A stretch of 64,000 bases of DNA from JAHEJX01 sp041605955 (lineage in GTDB: Bacteria > Actinomycetota > Acidimicrobiia > Spongiisociales > UBA5794). The notes under the pieces are model-generated. The model had not been told where the DNA came from, searched no databases, and saw nothing but the letters and a program-made list of their open reading frames with translations. Position numbers and translations under genes: made by a program. Below are positions 33,841 to 43,030 of this stretch, one piece after another; the stretch's first letter is position 1, and the number at the start of each line of letters is the position of its first letter. Location: the NCBI GenBank assembly GCA_041605955.1, contig JBFIXI010000010.1, positions 20,962 through 84,961 on the forward strand. The letters run 5' to 3'.

Positions 33841-35150
33841 TATCGCAGGGCCTCATCCAGTGCCTCGGCGAAGACTTGCAGCGTGGTGGCGACGTCCTCA
33901 TCGGTATGCGCCGCCGACAAGAACCACGGCTCGAGGGCGTCCGGCGACGGCAGCACGCCCCGCCGGATCATCGCCATGACCAGCTTCTCGTAGAGCCGGT
34001 CATCGTGATGGGTGCTGGCCCGGTAGTCCTGCGGCCTGTCCTCCCCGAAGTAGAAGCCGAACATGGCCGGGCGGCCGTGCACGGAGCTGGGGACGCCGCG
34101 GTCTGCCAACAACTTGGTGGTGCCCTCCATCAGCGCCGCGCCGACGCGCTCGACCTGGGCGAGCGGCTCACCGGTGAGAAGCCGCTCGATCGTGGCCTGG
34201 GCGGCAGCCGTTGAGACCGCGTTACCCGAGTATGTGCCGGCTTGGACGATCCCGCCGCGCTCCCATCCCTGCAGGACCGGCCCGCGGCCGGCGATCGCCG
34301 CCACCGGCAGCCCGTTGCCCATCGCTTTGGCGAACGTGGCCAGATCGGGAATGACGCCGTATACCTCGGCGGCGCCGCCCACCGCGATACGGAACCCGGT
34401 CTTGACCTCGTCGAAGATCAGCAAAGCCCCGTGCTCGTCGCAGATCGCGCGCAGCCCTTCGAGGAATCCGGGCGCCGGCTCGATGCCCATCGCGTTGCCG
34501 AGCATCGGCTCCACCATGAGCGCCGCCACTCGAGAGCCTTCGCTGGCGAACAGCCGTCGCACCCCTTCGAGATCGTTGAAAGCCAGCGTGCGCACCAGGC
34601 CGCCGACCATGTGCGGCATTCCGGAGCTCATCGGTACCGGTACGGGGCGAAAGGGGGAACCCAGCACATCGGCAGGGTCTCCCGGGGTCGAGTACATCAC
34701 GTAGTCGTGGGCGCCGTGGTAAGTGCCCTCGAACTTGACTACGACGTCCCGCCCGGTGAAGCCGCGGGCGAGCCGCACCGCATGCATGGTCGCCTCGGTG
34801 CCCGTGTTGGTGAAGCGGAGGCGCTCCACCCAGGAGACGGCCTGCTTCACAGCCTCGGCGGCCGTGACCTCCTGCTCTTGCGTGAAAGCGAACGTCGTGC
34901 CATTGGCCACTGCCTGCGCCACGGCGGCGCCGACATGGGGATCGGCATGGCCCAGGATGATGGGGCCGAATCCCATGTGATAGTCGATGTACCGGGTGCC
35001 GTCGGCGTCGAAGACATGGCTGCCTTGACCGCCGGCCAGGACGATCGTGTCGTCTGCTCCCCAGTATCGCCAGCCGCTGGAGACTCCGTTGACCAGCGCA
35101 GCGCGGGCGCGGGTGAATAGCTCGGCGGTCTTGGGTCCTTGGATGCTCAT
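33840..35150 (-). CDS. Class III PLP aminotransferase
   Basis: The 436-residue protein matches the glutamate-1-semialdehyde mutase/omega-aminotransferase group. Key segments are RFTNTGTEATMHAVRLARGF (PLP phosphate site), VKFEGTYHGAHDYVMYS, LLIFDEVKTGFR with the Asp that holds the pyridine nitrogen, and TFAKAMGNGLPVAAIAG with the Schiff-base Lys. In this locus it probably transaminates putrescine or a product such as 4-aminobutyrate to an aldehyde for the dehydrogenase gene nearby. It lies 24 bases after the FAD oxidase gene. Confidence 0.88.
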   Translation of the reverse strand: MSIQGPKTAELFTRARAALVNGVSSGWRYWGADDTIVLAGGQGSHVFDADGTRYIDYHMGFGPIILGHADPHVGAAVAQAVANGTTFAFTQEQEVTAAEAVKQAVSWVERLRFTNTGTEATMHAVRLARGFTGRDVVVKFEGTYHGAHDYVMYSTPGDPADVLGSPFRPVPVPMSSGMPHMVGGLVRTLAFNDLEGVRRLFASEGSRVAALMVEPMLGNAMGIEPAPGFLEGLRAICDEHGALLIFDEVKTGFRIAVGGAAEVYGVIPDLATFAKAMGNGLPVAAIAGRGPVLQGWERGGIVQAGTYSGNAVSTAAAQATIERLLTGEPLAQVERVGAALMEGTTKLLADRGVPSSVHGRPAMFGFYFGEDRPQDYRASTHHDDRLYEKLVMAMIRRGVLPSPDALEPWFLSAAHTDEDVATTLQVFAEALDEALR

Positions 35151-35174
35151 TCGAGTCCTCTCGTCAACTTCGTA

Positions 35175-36566
35175 TCAGATCTTGACCAGGCGCCACAGCC
35201 ATTCGGCGATGCGTGCCGGGCGGTGCTTCCTCGATTCCGTTTCATCGGCGTATTGCATGACGCGCAGCGCGGCGTTGATACCGAGCCAGCGCAGCGGCTC
35301 CGGCTCCCACCTGCGGACTCGGTGGTTCACCCACGGAAGGCGGGTGAGGCGGGTGTCGGTTCCGGTTATCAGATCGGCCAAGGTGCGGCCGGCGAGGTGG
35401 GCGGCGGTGATCCCTGCACCCACGTATCCGCCCCCCCACGCGATTCCGGTCTCCGGATCCAAGCCGACGGTCGGCATCCAGCGTCGGCTGACGCCGAGCA
35501 CGCCGCCCCAGCGATGGGTGATCTTGGTGTCCTGCAGCTGCGGGAAGAGCTCGAGCAGCGCCCCGCGCACCGGCACGAATGCCCTTGCGGAGAAGTCGGC
35601 GTTGCGGCGCACCTGCGACCCGTAGTCGTAAGGTGCCCCCCGACCCCCAAACGCGATCCGCCCGTCGGCGGTGCGCTGGCCATAGACCACGAGATGGCGC
35701 AGATCACCAAACGCCTCCCGATTGGCCAGACCGATCGAATCCCATAGGTCTTCGCTGAGCGGCTCGGTAGCGATCATCAGTGAATACAGCGGTGCCAGCG
35801 TCCGTTTGTGACCGGCCAGCTCGGCGGTATACCCCTCGGTGGCGCGCACCACGATCGGCGCCCGGATCGTGCCCCCCGGGGTCACGATCCGCCCCGGCAC
35901 CAGCGAGCTGACCGCGGTTCCTTCATAGATGGCGGCCCCACGATCCTCGACGACCCGGGCCAGCCCATGGACCAGCTTCGCCGGATGGATCGGCGCCGTC
36001 AGCGCCGACCACAGGCCTGCCCGCACGTTGGCGGCTCGGCCCACTTCGCGGGCTTCCGCAGCCGACAGCATGCGCAGCTGGGCCTCGGACCAGCCGTACC
36101 GGCGGGCCCGAGCCACGTCGTCGCGGGCGCGTGCCTCCTGGCCGCCGTTGACCAGAAACTCGATGGTGCCGCTCTTCTCGAAATCGCAGTCGATGGCGTG
36201 ATCCTCGATGACTTGACCGATGTCGTCTACGGCGTGGCGCAAGGTCGCCGACCAGGCGCGGGCGGTGTCCAGATCGGACATCGCTTCGATACGGTGCGGG
36301 CCGGCGGCAAACCCGTCGTAGCAGTAACCACCGTTGCGGCCGGAGGCGCCGAAGCCGACATGCTCCCTGTCAACAAGTGCGATGCGCAGCGAGCGGTCGG
36401 CGGCCTGCAGGAAATAAGCGGTCCACAGCCCGGTGTAGCCGGCACCCACGATGACCACGTCGACGTCGCGATCTTGCGACAGAGCGGGCCGAATCGCGAT
36501 AACGTCGTCCACAGCCTCCCACCACAGAGGGCGGGGTGTTGCCGTAGCAAGAGATGAGGCATCCAC
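35175..36566 (-). CDS. FAD-dependent amine oxidase (PuuB-like)
   Basis: The 463-residue DAO-type flavoprotein has the dinucleotide fold DVDVVIVGAGYTGLWTAYFL, the second FAD segment VGFGASGRNGGYCYDGFAAG and the late WGGGYVGAGITAAHLAGRTL. These motifs are shared with gamma-glutamylputrescine oxidase PuuB and related amine oxidases, which convert an amine to an aldehyde and ammonia. The GTG at 36566 is chosen because the -10-like TATATT lies seven bases upstream and little conserved sequence precedes it. It is divergent from the aldehyde dehydrogenase across a palindromic operator. No gamma-glutamylputrescine synthetase is visible in the window. Confidence 0.87.
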   Translation of the reverse strand: MDASSLATATPRPLWWEAVDDVIAIRPALSQDRDVDVVIVGAGYTGLWTAYFLQAADRSLRIALVDREHVGFGASGRNGGYCYDGFAAGPHRIEAMSDLDTARAWSATLRHAVDDIGQVIEDHAIDCDFEKSGTIEFLVNGGQEARARDDVARARRYGWSEAQLRMLSAAEAREVGRAANVRAGLWSALTAPIHPAKLVHGLARVVEDRGAAIYEGTAVSSLVPGRIVTPGGTIRAPIVVRATEGYTAELAGHKRTLAPLYSLMIATEPLSEDLWDSIGLANREAFGDLRHLVVYGQRTADGRIAFGGRGAPYDYGSQVRRNADFSARAFVPVRGALLELFPQLQDTKITHRWGGVLGVSRRWMPTVGLDPETGIAWGGGYVGAGITAAHLAGRTLADLITGTDTRLTRLPWVNHRVRRWEPEPLRWLGINAALRVMQYADETESRKHRPARIAEWLWRLVKI

Positions 36567-36573
36567 CGCACGT

Positions 36574-36579
36574 AATATA
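36574..36579 (-). promoter_or_regulatory. Putative -10 TATATT of the FAD oxidase operon
   Basis: On the minus strand TATATT ends seven bases before the GTG at 36566, again giving a leaderless transcript. Its first base coincides with the first base of the adjoining inverted repeat, so a repressor bound there would block RNA polymerase. Confidence 0.45.
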
Positions 36580-36600
36580 ACACCGTGATGTAACGGTGTT
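36579..36600. promoter_or_regulatory. Inverted-repeat operator between divergent catabolic genes
   Basis: Perfect 7-base arms AACACCG and CGGTGTT are separated by 8 bases. The palindrome lies between the FAD oxidase (minus) and the aldehyde dehydrogenase (plus) and touches the -10 candidates of both. It has the shape of a TetR-family site, and a TetR gene lies in the same operon. Confidence 0.65.
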
Positions 36601-36635
36601 GCAGCAAATCCGCTGGCACGAAAGGGCGCCCAGGC

Positions 36636-38072
36636 ATGGTCGAGACCGTGAAGCTCTACATCGCAGGAGAGTGGACCGAAGGAACGGGCCAAGGAGCATA
36701 CGAGCTCCGCTCCCCCGCCACCGGCGAGCACATCGCCGATATACCGATCGCCAGCCGGGACGACATCGATCGGGCGGTTGCCGCCGCCCGCACCGCCCAC
36801 GACGAGATTCGCCACTGGTCCGCATTCGAGCGGGCCGAGCTATGCAATCGCATCGCAGCCGAGGTGGAACCGCTGGTCGAGGAGATCGCCCGGATCCAGA
36901 CTCTCGAGCAGGGCAAGCCCTATCACGCCGAGTCGCTGGAAGACATCGAAGAAGCCAATGAGTACTTCCTCAACGCCGCCGAAGACGTCAAACGCCTCAG
37001 CGGCGACGTCATCCCCACCTCGGATCGCAACAAGCGGATGTTCACGTTTCACCGCCCGGTCGGGGTGTGGGCGGCAATCACGCCGTGGAACTTCCCGGTG
37101 ACCATCCCCCTGGAGTACATCGGTCCCGGCTTGGCGACCGGGAATGCCATCATCGCCAAACCTCCGCTGTTCACCTCCTGGGCATTGCTCAAATTGGCCG
37201 AAGCGTTCGATGCGGCCGGGGTCCCCAAAGGAGCGATATCGGTGATTCCCGGCGCCGGCGACATCGGCGAGCTGCTGGTCACCCACGATGGCATCGATGC
37301 AATCGGCTTCACCGGATCCTCGGAGACCGGGCGCCGCATCATCTCCCAGATGGGCATCAAGCGATCGATCATGGAGATGTCGGGCAACGGGCCCACCATC
37401 GTCACCTCCGACGCCAACGTGCAGGCCGCCGCCGAAGCCGCGGTCTACGGCGCCTACTACAACGCCGGCCAGGTGTGTTGCGCAACCGAGCGGGTGATCG
37501 TGCTCGACGAAGTCCACGAGGAGTTCGTGGGGCACGCGCTCAAAGCGGCCGAGGCCGTCCATCTGGGCGACCCGTTCGCCGCCGAGACCAACATGGGCCC
37601 GCTCAACAACGAGCCCACCGCGGCCAAGATGGACCGCCATCTCGCCGACGCCCGTGAGCGGGGGGCCGAGATCTTGGTAGGCGGGAGCCGCGCCCCCGGC
37701 TTCCCCACCGACCTGTACTACGACTTCACCGTGATCGACCGCGTGCCGGAGGACTCGGTCGTAGCCCGCGAGGAAACGTTTGGCCCGGTGCTGCCAATCC
37801 TGACGGCACCCGACGACGAGGAGGCGGTCGGCATGGCCAACCGCACCCACTTAGGGCTGCAGGCAGCGGTGTTCACCTCGAGCCTGCAGAAAGCGTTCTG
37901 GTACGCCGATCGCATCCGCACCGGCACCGTGGTGGTCAACGACTCCACGGACTTCTGGGAGACGTTCCAACCGTTTGGCGGAGCGGCCGGCACCGACACC
38001 GGCTGGGGTCGCGGCAAGCTGGAGGAGTTCACCGACCTGCAGACGTTGGTCATCGACCTCAGAAACGCCTGA
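36636..38072 (+). CDS. NAD(P)-dependent aldehyde dehydrogenase
   Basis: The 478-residue enzyme belongs to the ALDH superfamily, oxidising the aldehyde made by the amine oxidase or aminotransferase to an acid. Motifs are ITPWNFPVTIPLEYIGPGLA, the cofactor loop GFTGSSETGRRI, the general-base Glu in IMEMSGNGPTIV and the catalytic Cys in NAGQVCCATERVIV. ESFGPV-like EETFGPVLPIL and a late FGG segment are also present. The most probable substrates in this setting are 4-aminobutyraldehyde or succinate semialdehyde. The ATG is at 36636 and shares the divergent operator region with the oxidase. Confidence 0.92.
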   Translation: MVETVKLYIAGEWTEGTGQGAYELRSPATGEHIADIPIASRDDIDRAVAAARTAHDEIRHWSAFERAELCNRIAAEVEPLVEEIARIQTLEQGKPYHAESLEDIEEANEYFLNAAEDVKRLSGDVIPTSDRNKRMFTFHRPVGVWAAITPWNFPVTIPLEYIGPGLATGNAIIAKPPLFTSWALLKLAEAFDAAGVPKGAISVIPGAGDIGELLVTHDGIDAIGFTGSSETGRRIISQMGIKRSIMEMSGNGPTIVTSDANVQAAAEAAVYGAYYNAGQVCCATERVIVLDEVHEEFVGHALKAAEAVHLGDPFAAETNMGPLNNEPTAAKMDRHLADARERGAEILVGGSRAPGFPTDLYYDFTVIDRVPEDSVVAREETFGPVLPILTAPDDEEAVGMANRTHLGLQAAVFTSSLQKAFWYADRIRTGTVVVNDSTDFWETFQPFGGAAGTDTGWGRGKLEEFTDLQTLVIDLRNA

Positions 38073-38078
38073 GCTGTC

Positions 38079-39536
38079 TCAATGTTCGGATTTCGCGGCC
38101 AGGTGCGCGCCCAACCGGTACGCCAGAGCTGCGATCGTCAGGGTTGGATTGGCCGCCCCGCCGGACGTGAAGCTGGCGCTCCCACAGACATAGACGTTTT
38201 CCATGTTGTGAACTCGTAGATCAGGACCGATGACGCCGTCGCGATCGTCCTCGGTCATCCGTGCTGTACACATCGGATGGGCGTGGACGTAGTTCCGCCG
38301 AAAGGCGACCCCCAGTTGCATCTGCGTCGCAAACGATTCGAGCTGCGCCTCGACCGCCCTTGTCCGCTTCGCTTGTATCTCCCCATCGTTGTAGTCGATG
38401 ACCGGCCGAGGGGTGCCGAAACGAGTCTTCCCCGCCCCTGGGGAGACGGTATTGCCGTCTTCGGGCGACTGTTCCAGCATTGCGTTCACGAACAGCAAAC
38501 CTGACGGCGCCGGCCGCCACAGCAAGATGTACTTCCCCGAACGCTGATCACGCTCCGTATCGAATCGTCGAGTGGCAGCCGTCGGCCCAATGGGCCCGTT
38601 GAGCGGGCGATAACCACGCGGCCTTCCTCCTAGGGCGATACCGGTGTGAGATATGAGATGTCGACCCAGATGACCACTGTGATTTCCCAACCCTTCGGGC
38701 CACCATTGGTTAGCCGATTGCCGCAGCAGATTTGGGGTTTCAATGCCCCCCGCGCACACCACGATCGTGTCGGCCGCAACAGTTAGCGTCGTGTCCGCGG
38801 CCACATTGCGGCTCTGTACACCGCTGGCGCGCCACTTCGATGAGCACAGTATCCGGTCGACAACGGACCCGGTGATCAATCTGAAGCGAGGGGCCTTTTC
38901 CAGGCGGTCGATCAGCTCGTCTGCAGTGAACGCCCCGCCGTCGGGGGCGAGGGAGATGTTGTGATGCATGAGCGGCCAGTCGTGGTCCGACAGGAGGTCG
39001 ACGAACGGCCGATCACGTTCGTGGAAGGGCCTAGCCGGCTGCGGAAACGGCGTGCTCCGAGGCGGATGGCCCTCATCGGTGTGATCGCCCGCTACCCGCA
39101 GTGCCTGCTCGCCCCGGACGTAATACGGCTCTAGTTCGTCGTAGCTCAGGGGCCAGTCGAGGCCTTGCCCCGTCACACTCGCAAGTTTGAAGTCCTCTGG
39201 ACGAAGCCGATAGGCGTCGCCGCTCCACCCCAGCGTCGACCCGCCGCGAGCGACCAGCGCCACCCCGGAGAGAGAGTACGTACGATTCCCGATGGTCTCG
39301 TAATCGGTCTTGAGGTATCGCGCTCTGCGATGCCAGATACGCATCCGCGGGATTCTGTAATCCCGGATCACCTTCTCGCCTATCCGGAGAAGACGGGCGC
39401 GCCCACTTGCGCGGCTCCCGGCTTCGAGCATTACGACATCGCGCCCGGCATTCACGCACTCGCTGGCAATGATCGCACCGGCAACACCAGAACCGATGAT
39501 GCAGACATCCGCGTCTATCTGCCTCACGCCGGTCAT
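38079..39536 (-). CDS. GMC-family FAD oxidoreductase
   Basis: The 485-residue protein has the FAD fold DADVCIIGSGVAGAIIASEC and the GMC segment ARGGSTLGWSGDAYRLRPED. It ends with VHAHPMCTARMTEDDRDGVI, VHNMENVYVCGSASF and TSGGAANPTLTIAALAYRLG, which hold the catalytic His region and flavin-binding loops. GMC enzymes oxidise alcohol groups of sugars, sterols or similar compounds. The gene lies 33 bases after a Gfo/Idh/MocA dehydrogenase, suggesting a two-step sugar modification. It is convergent with the ALDH gene with only six bases between. Confidence 0.87.
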   Translation of the reverse strand: MTGVRQIDADVCIIGSGVAGAIIASECVNAGRDVVMLEAGSRASGRARLLRIGEKVIRDYRIPRMRIWHRRARYLKTDYETIGNRTYSLSGVALVARGGSTLGWSGDAYRLRPEDFKLASVTGQGLDWPLSYDELEPYYVRGEQALRVAGDHTDEGHPPRSTPFPQPARPFHERDRPFVDLLSDHDWPLMHHNISLAPDGGAFTADELIDRLEKAPRFRLITGSVVDRILCSSKWRASGVQSRNVAADTTLTVAADTIVVCAGGIETPNLLRQSANQWWPEGLGNHSGHLGRHLISHTGIALGGRPRGYRPLNGPIGPTAATRRFDTERDQRSGKYILLWRPAPSGLLFVNAMLEQSPEDGNTVSPGAGKTRFGTPRPVIDYNDGEIQAKRTRAVEAQLESFATQMQLGVAFRRNYVHAHPMCTARMTEDDRDGVIGPDLRVHNMENVYVCGSASFTSGGAANPTLTIAALAYRLGAHLAAKSEH

Positions 39537-39569
39537 GCGTACCAGTTCACATCCTGTGGGGTGCGGGCT

Positions 39570-40619
39570 TCATCCGAGCGACGCGTCCCTGTCTTCCCAC
39601 ACGCGTTCCAGGATCGCAACGGTTCGAGTCGCGGTAGAGGCACTCACAACGAGGTCTTGCGTGCCCGCAATCGCCCCATAGAAGTTCTCAATCAGGCCGG
39701 CGATGCCGCGATGACGTTGCCAACTCCTTCCGACCCGCTTCACGGCGTTCCGAAGGGATCCGCGCCCGAAATCCCAGCCGAGCCTCATTCCCGACAGCAG
39801 CTTCCTTGAGAACTTGTCCGGGCCCCTCCCCTCGAGGTAGCTGAGTAGCTGCCTGCGGAGGTCGACGACGACCGTGCCGGCCTCCAGGAAGTAATGGGCC
39901 GCCGCGTACGTGTTGCCATGACCAAAGGAAACGCTCAAGGAACCAATTTGATCGCGGGTGCTGAGGCCAACTTGAACCAAGTCGGGACTGTTAGCCGGCA
40001 GCTCATTGCGCCGGACGAACAGCGCCTTGTGGTGCTCGACCTCGCCTAGTGCATCGACGACCAGACTCATGGGATGGTCGATGAGGTTTTGCAGGATCCC
40101 TCCCTTCATCGAGTACGCCCAGTGATGTGAACTGCCGTAGGGAATGGACTCACCGGAGGCGGTCCAGTTGAAGTCGCAGTGGACGGTGATCAGTCGCCCG
40201 AACCGCTCCGATGCGATGAGGGCTTTGGCTTGCTGCACAACGGGGATTCCCAGCGTGCTGTAACCGGCGCACAAGAGCTTGAGGTTGCTCTCGGCTAGTG
40301 ACAACAGTTCGGTGAACTCCGCCGCGGTTTCCGTGATCGGCTTCTCGATGTAGACATGGGCCCCCGCAGCGAGCGCCGCCCCAGCCAGAGTTGCGTGGCT
40401 CGGGAGTTGGGTGAGGACATGAACTGAATCAGGTCTCTCCTCGGCGAGCAGTTGGTTTGCATCGTCGTATGGGGTGCGCCCCGAGAACTCTGCGGCGAGT
40501 GCAGCTGCCTTGTGCAGGTTGCGATCACAGAACACCAGCGTGGAGTCATCGATCCGACTCTCCAGTACTTCCGCGTGGGCGCGTGCAATCTTGCCGCAGC
40601 CGATGACGGCGATCTTCAT
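39570..40619 (-). CDS. Gfo/Idh/MocA-family oxidoreductase (second)
   Basis: The 349-residue dehydrogenase begins MKIAVIGCGKIARAHAEVLE and has the VHVLTQLPSHATLAGAAL strand and the catalytic AHVYIEKPITETAAEF motif. Its C-terminal domain (VHCDFNWTASGESIPYG) is unlike the other member at 23243. The C-terminal 80 residues are basic (GRGSLRNAVKRVGRSWQRHR), suggesting a membrane-surface association as in glycolipid-modifying relatives. It probably acts with the following GMC oxidoreductase on a sugar nucleotide or glycoside. Confidence 0.87.
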   Translation of the reverse strand: MKIAVIGCGKIARAHAEVLESRIDDSTLVFCDRNLHKAAALAAEFSGRTPYDDANQLLAEERPDSVHVLTQLPSHATLAGAALAAGAHVYIEKPITETAAEFTELLSLAESNLKLLCAGYSTLGIPVVQQAKALIASERFGRLITVHCDFNWTASGESIPYGSSHHWAYSMKGGILQNLIDHPMSLVVDALGEVEHHKALFVRRNELPANSPDLVQVGLSTRDQIGSLSVSFGHGNTYAAAHYFLEAGTVVVDLRRQLLSYLEGRGPDKFSRKLLSGMRLGWDFGRGSLRNAVKRVGRSWQRHRGIAGLIENFYGAIAGTQDLVVSASTATRTVAILERVWEDRDASLG

Positions 40620-40625
40620 GAAAGC

Positions 40626-40631
40626 AAACTA
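40626..40631 (-). promoter_or_regulatory. Putative -10 hexamer TAGTTT
   Basis: On the minus strand TAGTTT ends six bases before the ATG at 40619, giving a leaderless-type arrangement; the match to the consensus is weak. Confidence 0.3.
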
Positions 40632-40740
40632 TCCAAAGGGGACCCTCCGGCGGTTCTTTCCCGATTCTTGCCGGGCATGCCAACCCAGCGGCAGCTTTAA
40701 CGACGTGGCTTTACCCCCGGTCACGGCAGAGTGCGCGGTG

Positions 40741-41493
40741 TCATCGGGTCAAACTGAGCCGTCGCTGCGGCAGCAGCTTGAAGAGTGCGAAGTTGAACAA
40801 GGCTACGCCGTACATCTCACCCGCCTCTTCCACAATCGATCGCGCGTCGAGTATTGCGTCGCCTTCGGCCGTGTCTCCTCGCAACAACGCCAGCTCCACC
40901 AGCTCCATACCGAGTGCCCCTCCGACAAACAGCCCCCCGGCGCCGAGGAACAAGACGAGAGTCTTGCGATCGAGTTGCCGCAGGAGAGGGATCAAAACGA
41001 CGAACACAACGAGAGCGAACAAACCAGTGACGACATAGTCGGGGTTGAAGTCGTCGGCAGAAGTGAAGAGCCCCCGCTCCGCAAGCAGGTTGCCGGCCCG
41101 TTCGTGCACCTGGGCTACCTCGTCGACAGACAGGGCGAGGAACACGACGCTGAGGATGAGCCAGTACCTGGACCCGGGCTCATGCCGCGTCTTGGCATTG
41201 AGATAGATGACGAACAGCAGCGAAGACGCAATCAGCAAGTTCAGCATCGAGAAGACCGTCGTGATGCTCGCCTCATCGACAGGGTCGAAGACGGCCGTGA
41301 GCGAGTTGAGCAGGCCCTCTCCGAAGACACGGTGGATGAGGACATGAACTATCGCCAACACGACTAGCGCGCTAACCGCTCCGAATTGAAAGCGATTGAA
41401 GGCCCTATCGGTCAGTCGCAGTGTGATGGCAGAATCTGGCGCGGGCTTGGAGTCCCGCAACCGCTCCTGCGGCTTGGCAACGCTCTTGCGCAT
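40741..41493 (-). CDS. Polytopic membrane protein of unknown function
   Basis: The 250-residue protein has about six spans: FGAVSALVVLAIVHVLIH, TVFSMLNLLIASSLLFVIYL, YWLILSVVFLALSVDEV, VVTGLFALVVFVVLIPLL, TLVLFLGAGGLFVGGALGM and a last one near YGVALFNFALFKLL. Two acidic motifs near membrane edges, SVDEVAQVHERAG and RSIVEEAGEMYGV, look like conserved metal or proton sites. I do not recognise a named family. It is divergent from the photolyase gene. Confidence 0.7.
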   Translation of the reverse strand: MRKSVAKPQERLRDSKPAPDSAITLRLTDRAFNRFQFGAVSALVVLAIVHVLIHRVFGEGLLNSLTAVFDPVDEASITTVFSMLNLLIASSLLFVIYLNAKTRHEPGSRYWLILSVVFLALSVDEVAQVHERAGNLLAERGLFTSADDFNPDYVVTGLFALVVFVVLIPLLRQLDRKTLVLFLGAGGLFVGGALGMELVELALLRGDTAEGDAILDARSIVEEAGEMYGVALFNFALFKLLPQRRLSLTR

Positions 41494-41611
41494 CGGCCCC
41501 CTCGTCTCTGCTCGCCCAATGCTCTACCTAGACAGATCGATGTAACCCTACGCGAGCGGCCGCGTCGATGCTGGCGCGGTGGCGGAACCGGGTGAGACGT
41601 TCGGGAGGCGC

Positions 41612-41617
41612 TAGCTT
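41612..41617 (+). promoter_or_regulatory. Putative -10 hexamer TAGCTT
   Basis: TAGCTT ends nine bases before the photolyase ATG at 41627. No Shine-Dalgarno fits in the short space, which favours leaderless initiation. Confidence 0.35.
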
Positions 41618-41626
41618 GCACGAACC

Positions 41627-42973
41627 ATGACGGCGTTGGTTTGGTTCCGCCGCGACCTGCGACTGCAGAACAACCCGGCTTGGGCTGCGGCCACCCGGGG
41701 ACACGATCACGTCACGGCCCTGTTCGTATTGGACCCACGGCTGTGGCAAGCCGCCGGGCCGGTCCGCGGACCCCAGCTGGCGGCGCATCTGGTTGCTCTG
41801 GACGAAGAGCTCGGTCGCGCCGGGGGGAGGCTCCGGGTGGTTCCCGGGGACCCGGTCAGCGTGGTCGGCCGATGCGATGCCGATCAGGTCTTCTGGAACG
41901 ACGACTACACCCCATATGCCCAGCACCGAGACGGCGCAGTGGCCGCGGCCCTGGGCCCGCGGGCGCAGCGCTTTCACGGCAGCGTGGTGCACGCTCCGGG
42001 AAGTCTGCTGACCAAGACCGGCTCGCCGTATCGCGTCTTCACCCCTTTCTCCCGAGCTTGGGCGCAGCGCAGGCTTCCCGAGGCGAGCATGCCGGGGGCG
42101 ACAACGATCTCCATCGACGTCGGTGGCGGCATCCCGGAGGCGGGGCCGCCCCTGATGGCCGGTGGCGAGAGGGCGGCCGCCGATCGCCTGTCTGAGTTCC
42201 TCGACGTCGTCGACGACTACGTCGAACTGCGCGACCGCCCCGACGTCGCCGGCACCTCCCGCCTGTCCGCCGATCTCAAATTCGGCACCATCTCCCCGCT
42301 CGACGTGATTGCCGCGGTCGGCGAGGCCACCCCGGGCCGGGCCGCCGTCGTCCGCCAAATCTGCTGGCGCGACTTCTGGGCCCAAGTGATGTATCACCTC
42401 CCGGCCACGGTCGAGCATCCCATGAGGCCCGAGTACGAGTCGATGGAGTGGCGCAACGACCGCGACGAGTTCCGCGCTTGGTGCCGCGGCCTTACCGGAT
42501 ATCCCATCGTCGACGCCGGAATGCGGCAGCTGCTGGCCGAGGGTTGGATGCACAACCGCGTCCGGATGATCACGGCTTCGTTCCTGGCGAAAGACCTCCT
42601 CGTGGACTGGCGGTGGGGAGAGCGATTCTTCCGTCGTTACTTAGTGGACGGCGACCTCGCACAGAACGTCGGCAATTGGCAGTGGGTTGCCGGCACGGGC
42701 GCCGACGCCGCGCCCTACTTCCGGGTCTTCAACCCCGTCACCCAGGGTCGCAAGTTCGATCCGGACGGCAGTTACGTGCGCCGTTACGTCCCCGAGCTGA
42801 GGCAGCTCGCCACCAAGCTCATCCATGCGCCGTGGGAGGCGACGCCGCTCGAGCTGCTTGGTGCCGGGATCACGCTGGGCGATACCTATCCCGCGCCCCT
42901 CGTAGACCACTCCGAGGCCCGGGAACGGGCGCTGGAGACTTACCAGGCGGCCCGCAGCCGCGGTTCCGCCTGA
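41627..42973 (+). CDS. phrB: Deoxyribodipyrimidine photolyase (class I type)
   Basis: The 448-residue protein starts MTALVWFRRDLRLQNNPAWA, the antenna-domain hallmark of class I photolyase/cryptochromes. The FAD domain has SADLKFGTISPLDVI, QICWRDFWAQVMYHLP, TGYPIVDAGMRQLLAEGWMH and NRVRMITASFLAKDLLVDWR, followed by GDLAQNVGNWQWVAGTGADA. The Trp electron chain residues appear present. It repairs UV pyrimidine dimers with blue light. The next gene is an AlkZ-like winged-helix protein, giving a small DNA-repair pair. Confidence 0.93.
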   Translation: MTALVWFRRDLRLQNNPAWAAATRGHDHVTALFVLDPRLWQAAGPVRGPQLAAHLVALDEELGRAGGRLRVVPGDPVSVVGRCDADQVFWNDDYTPYAQHRDGAVAAALGPRAQRFHGSVVHAPGSLLTKTGSPYRVFTPFSRAWAQRRLPEASMPGATTISIDVGGGIPEAGPPLMAGGERAAADRLSEFLDVVDDYVELRDRPDVAGTSRLSADLKFGTISPLDVIAAVGEATPGRAAVVRQICWRDFWAQVMYHLPATVEHPMRPEYESMEWRNDRDEFRAWCRGLTGYPIVDAGMRQLLAEGWMHNRVRMITASFLAKDLLVDWRWGERFFRRYLVDGDLAQNVGNWQWVAGTGADAAPYFRVFNPVTQGRKFDPDGSYVRRYVPELRQLATKLIHAPWEATPLELLGAGITLGDTYPAPLVDHSEARERALETYQAARSRGSA

Positions 42974-43016
42974 CTCCGCGATCAACCAGGTCACCGGCGG
43001 GTGCAACCCCTTCCGA

Positions 43017-43022
43017 TATCCT
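43017..43022 (+). promoter_or_regulatory. Putative -10 hexamer TATCCT
   Basis: TATCCT ends eight bases before the ATG at 43031 and no ribosome site is seen between them. Confidence 0.38.
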
Positions 43023-43030
43023 CAGTCGCC

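Noticed and set aside
38079..41493. Horizontally acquired island
   Set aside because: The three genes look slightly less GC-rich, but no flanking repeats, integrase or tRNA supports transfer.
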